Both the position numbers and the translations under genes were made by a program. A stretch of DNA of 12,109 bases, taken from NCBI GenBank assembly GCA_000435195.1, contig FR880187.1, forward strand, positions 1-12,109, written 5' to 3'. The stretch is from Clostridium sp. CAG:169. Lineage in GTDB: Bacteria; Bacillota; Clostridia; Oscillospirales; Ruminococcaceae. The notes below the pieces were generated by a model. It was not told where the DNA came from. It saw only the letters and a program-made list of their open reading frames with translations, and did no database searches. How positions within the stretch are numbered: the first letter of the stretch is position 1; the number at the start of each line of letters is the position of its first letter. Positions 12,085-12,109 of this stretch are shown one piece after another.

Positions 12085-12109
12085 AAAGAACATCTTCTAT
12101 AAAACAGCT

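Noticed and set aside
11554..12093. A 179-codon open frame antisense to rubrerythrin
   Set aside because: Rubrerythrin is unambiguous on the plus strand, and the antisense frame lacks a recognisable domain and start signal.
1..12109. Mobile elements, CRISPR arrays, tRNA or rRNA genes, toxin-antitoxin or phage defence genes
   Set aside because: No transposase or integrase motifs, regular spaced repeats, cloverleaf structures or defence domains were seen on either strand.

Overview
The window reads as a chromosomal core segment of an anaerobic, endospore-forming Clostridia member (Firmicutes/Bacillota), most likely of the Ruminococcaceae/Oscillospiraceae type. The evidence is the spore-maturation pair spmA/spmB, an AbrB-family regulator with a zinc-ribbon-like tail, a PerR + rubrerythrin oxygen-defence pair, an L10-leader attenuator of the Firmicutes kind, strong AGGAGG-type ribosome binding sites and sigma-A promoters with 17-base spacers. 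The genus call is inference; no rRNA or phylogenetic marker was searched.

Layout, left to right. (1) 1-1914: the 5' part of ackA (acetate kinase, minus strand) is divergent from tmcAL (tRNA-Met cytidine acetate ligase, plus strand). (2) 1921-3050: spmA-spmB, minus strand, overlapping by 4 bases and ending 6 bases from the end of tmcAL. (3) 3151-3881: an abrB-like regulator with a clear sigma-A promoter, then a small DUF378 membrane protein, closed by a perfect bidirectional terminator. (4) 3886-7192: a minus-strand operon of a YgiQ-type radical SAM protein, a membrane-anchored ComEC-like metallo-beta-lactamase-fold hydrolase and a DUF3006 protein. (5) 7195-8561: a self-contained rplJ-rplL ribosomal stalk operon with promoter, L10 leader/attenuator, TTG start and terminator. 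(6) 8612-10094: a MATE transporter with its own promoter. (7) 10236-10926: an alpha/beta hydrolase starting with TTG, divergent from (8) 11028-12084: perR-rbr, a peroxide-sensing repressor followed by rubrerythrin.

How the genes fit together. ackA makes ATP by converting acetyl phosphate to acetate, and TmcAL consumes acetate and ATP to acetylate the wobble cytidine of elongator tRNA-Met. Their promoters overlap head to head. PerR and rubrerythrin form a sensor-effector pair for peroxide. L10 probably controls its own operon through the leader, whose antiterminator and terminator can be traced base by base.

I found no mobile element, CRISPR array, tRNA or rRNA, and no gene cluster that looks like a new system. 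The most interesting points are regulatory: the rplJ leader with a possible second, translational layer; the ackA/tmcAL shared control region; the inverted repeat in the MATE leader; and the standalone ComEC-like hydrolase paired with DUF3006.
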